Source: JAYSRU01 sp043720875 (GTDB lineage: Bacteria; Bacteroidota; Bacteroidia; Flavobacteriales_D; Crocinitomicaceae). From it: a stretch of DNA of 13,347 nucleotides. This document shows, piece by piece, positions 13,232 to 13,347 of this stretch (its first letter is position 1; each line of letters begins with the position of its first letter). The notes beneath the pieces were generated by a model that searched no databases, was not told where the DNA came from, and saw only the letters and a program-made list of their open reading frames with translations. The DNA lies in contig JAYSRU010000139.1 in NCBI GenBank assembly GCA_043720875.1, positions 1 through 13,347 of the forward strand. The letters are read 5' to 3'. Both the position numbers and the translations under genes were made by a program.

Positions 13232-13347
13232 TGCCGCCTATATCTGGCCTTTCTTTCCAATCTTTTCCTCACTCCTTATAGATAAGGAGTATGAAAAAGG
13301 ATTTCCATTTCAATCCAGGGCGGAAAAGGCCATAAGCTCTCAATTCA
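13232..13347. repeat. Long imperfect hairpin element at window edge
   Basis: ACTCCTTAT (13271-13279) pairs perfectly with ATAAGGAGT (13282-13290). Outside this, TTTTC/GAAAA and AATC/GGATT pair imperfectly, and GGCCTTT (13246-13252) pairs with AAAGGCC (13325-13331). Together they form a stem-loop of about 86 nt. Flanking sequence is richer in G+C than most of the window. On the minus strand it reads like an intergenic element I recall from other Bacteroidota genomes (a GGAAATCC core and a central hairpin), possibly a dispersed repeat or structured RNA; that memory is unverified. It may also act as terminator of the 12572-13219 gene. It runs to, or past, the window end. No credible gene is seen here. 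Confidence 0.5.

Overview
The window looks like chromosomal DNA of a member of the Bacteroidota, most likely Flavobacteriales. The evidence is strongly AT-rich coding DNA, a secreted protease with a C-terminal type IX secretion (T9SS) sorting domain, a DUF5606 protein, signal peptides with Gln right after the predicted cleavage site, and several exact matches to the Bacteroidota -7 promoter element TAnnTTTG. A family such as Crocinitomicaceae is possible, but the sequence alone does not settle it. There is no rRNA, tRNA, CRISPR array, transposase or phage gene.

Layout. Positions 1-385 hold no gene but carry two terminator-like hairpins, a perfect AT-rich inverted repeat and a 39-bp tandem duplication. 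Then come a Lys1/alanine-dehydrogenase-type oxidoreductase (386-1603, +) and, converging on it across a shared bidirectional terminator, a cytoplasmic M3 oligopeptidase (1731-3422, -). Next on the minus strand are a DUF5606 protein with a histone-H1-like Lys/Ala/Pro tail (3620-4186) and a large T9SS-exported subtilase (4235-6775). A second subtilase of different architecture is divergent from it (6896-8515, +). It is followed by a terminator and a secreted protein of ten degenerate ~35-residue beta repeats (8594-9667, +).

The right part is a tight plus-strand operon: single-domain rhodanese (9794-10114), DedA membrane protein (10121-10756), shikimate dehydrogenase aroE (10753-11478) and an AlbA_2 (Schlafen-type) plus winged-helix protein (11489-12127). 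The operon meets, stop codon against stop codon, a small conserved Bacteroidota protein on the minus strand (12122-12523). A 48-bp divergent promoter region then leads to a membrane protein resembling the N-terminal half of MtfA metallopeptidases but without the zinc motif (12572-13219). The window ends in a long imperfect hairpin that may be a dispersed element or structured RNA.

Most of this is ordinary core-genome content and no clear new multi-gene system stands out. The points most worth a second look are the ten-repeat secreted protein, the MtfA-like protein lacking HEXXH next to the terminal hairpin element, the interleaved divergent promoters at 12523-12572, the AlbA_2 protein that has lost signature residues, and the constant 18-21 nt distance from the -7 element to the start codon at four genes, which also corrects two gene starts.
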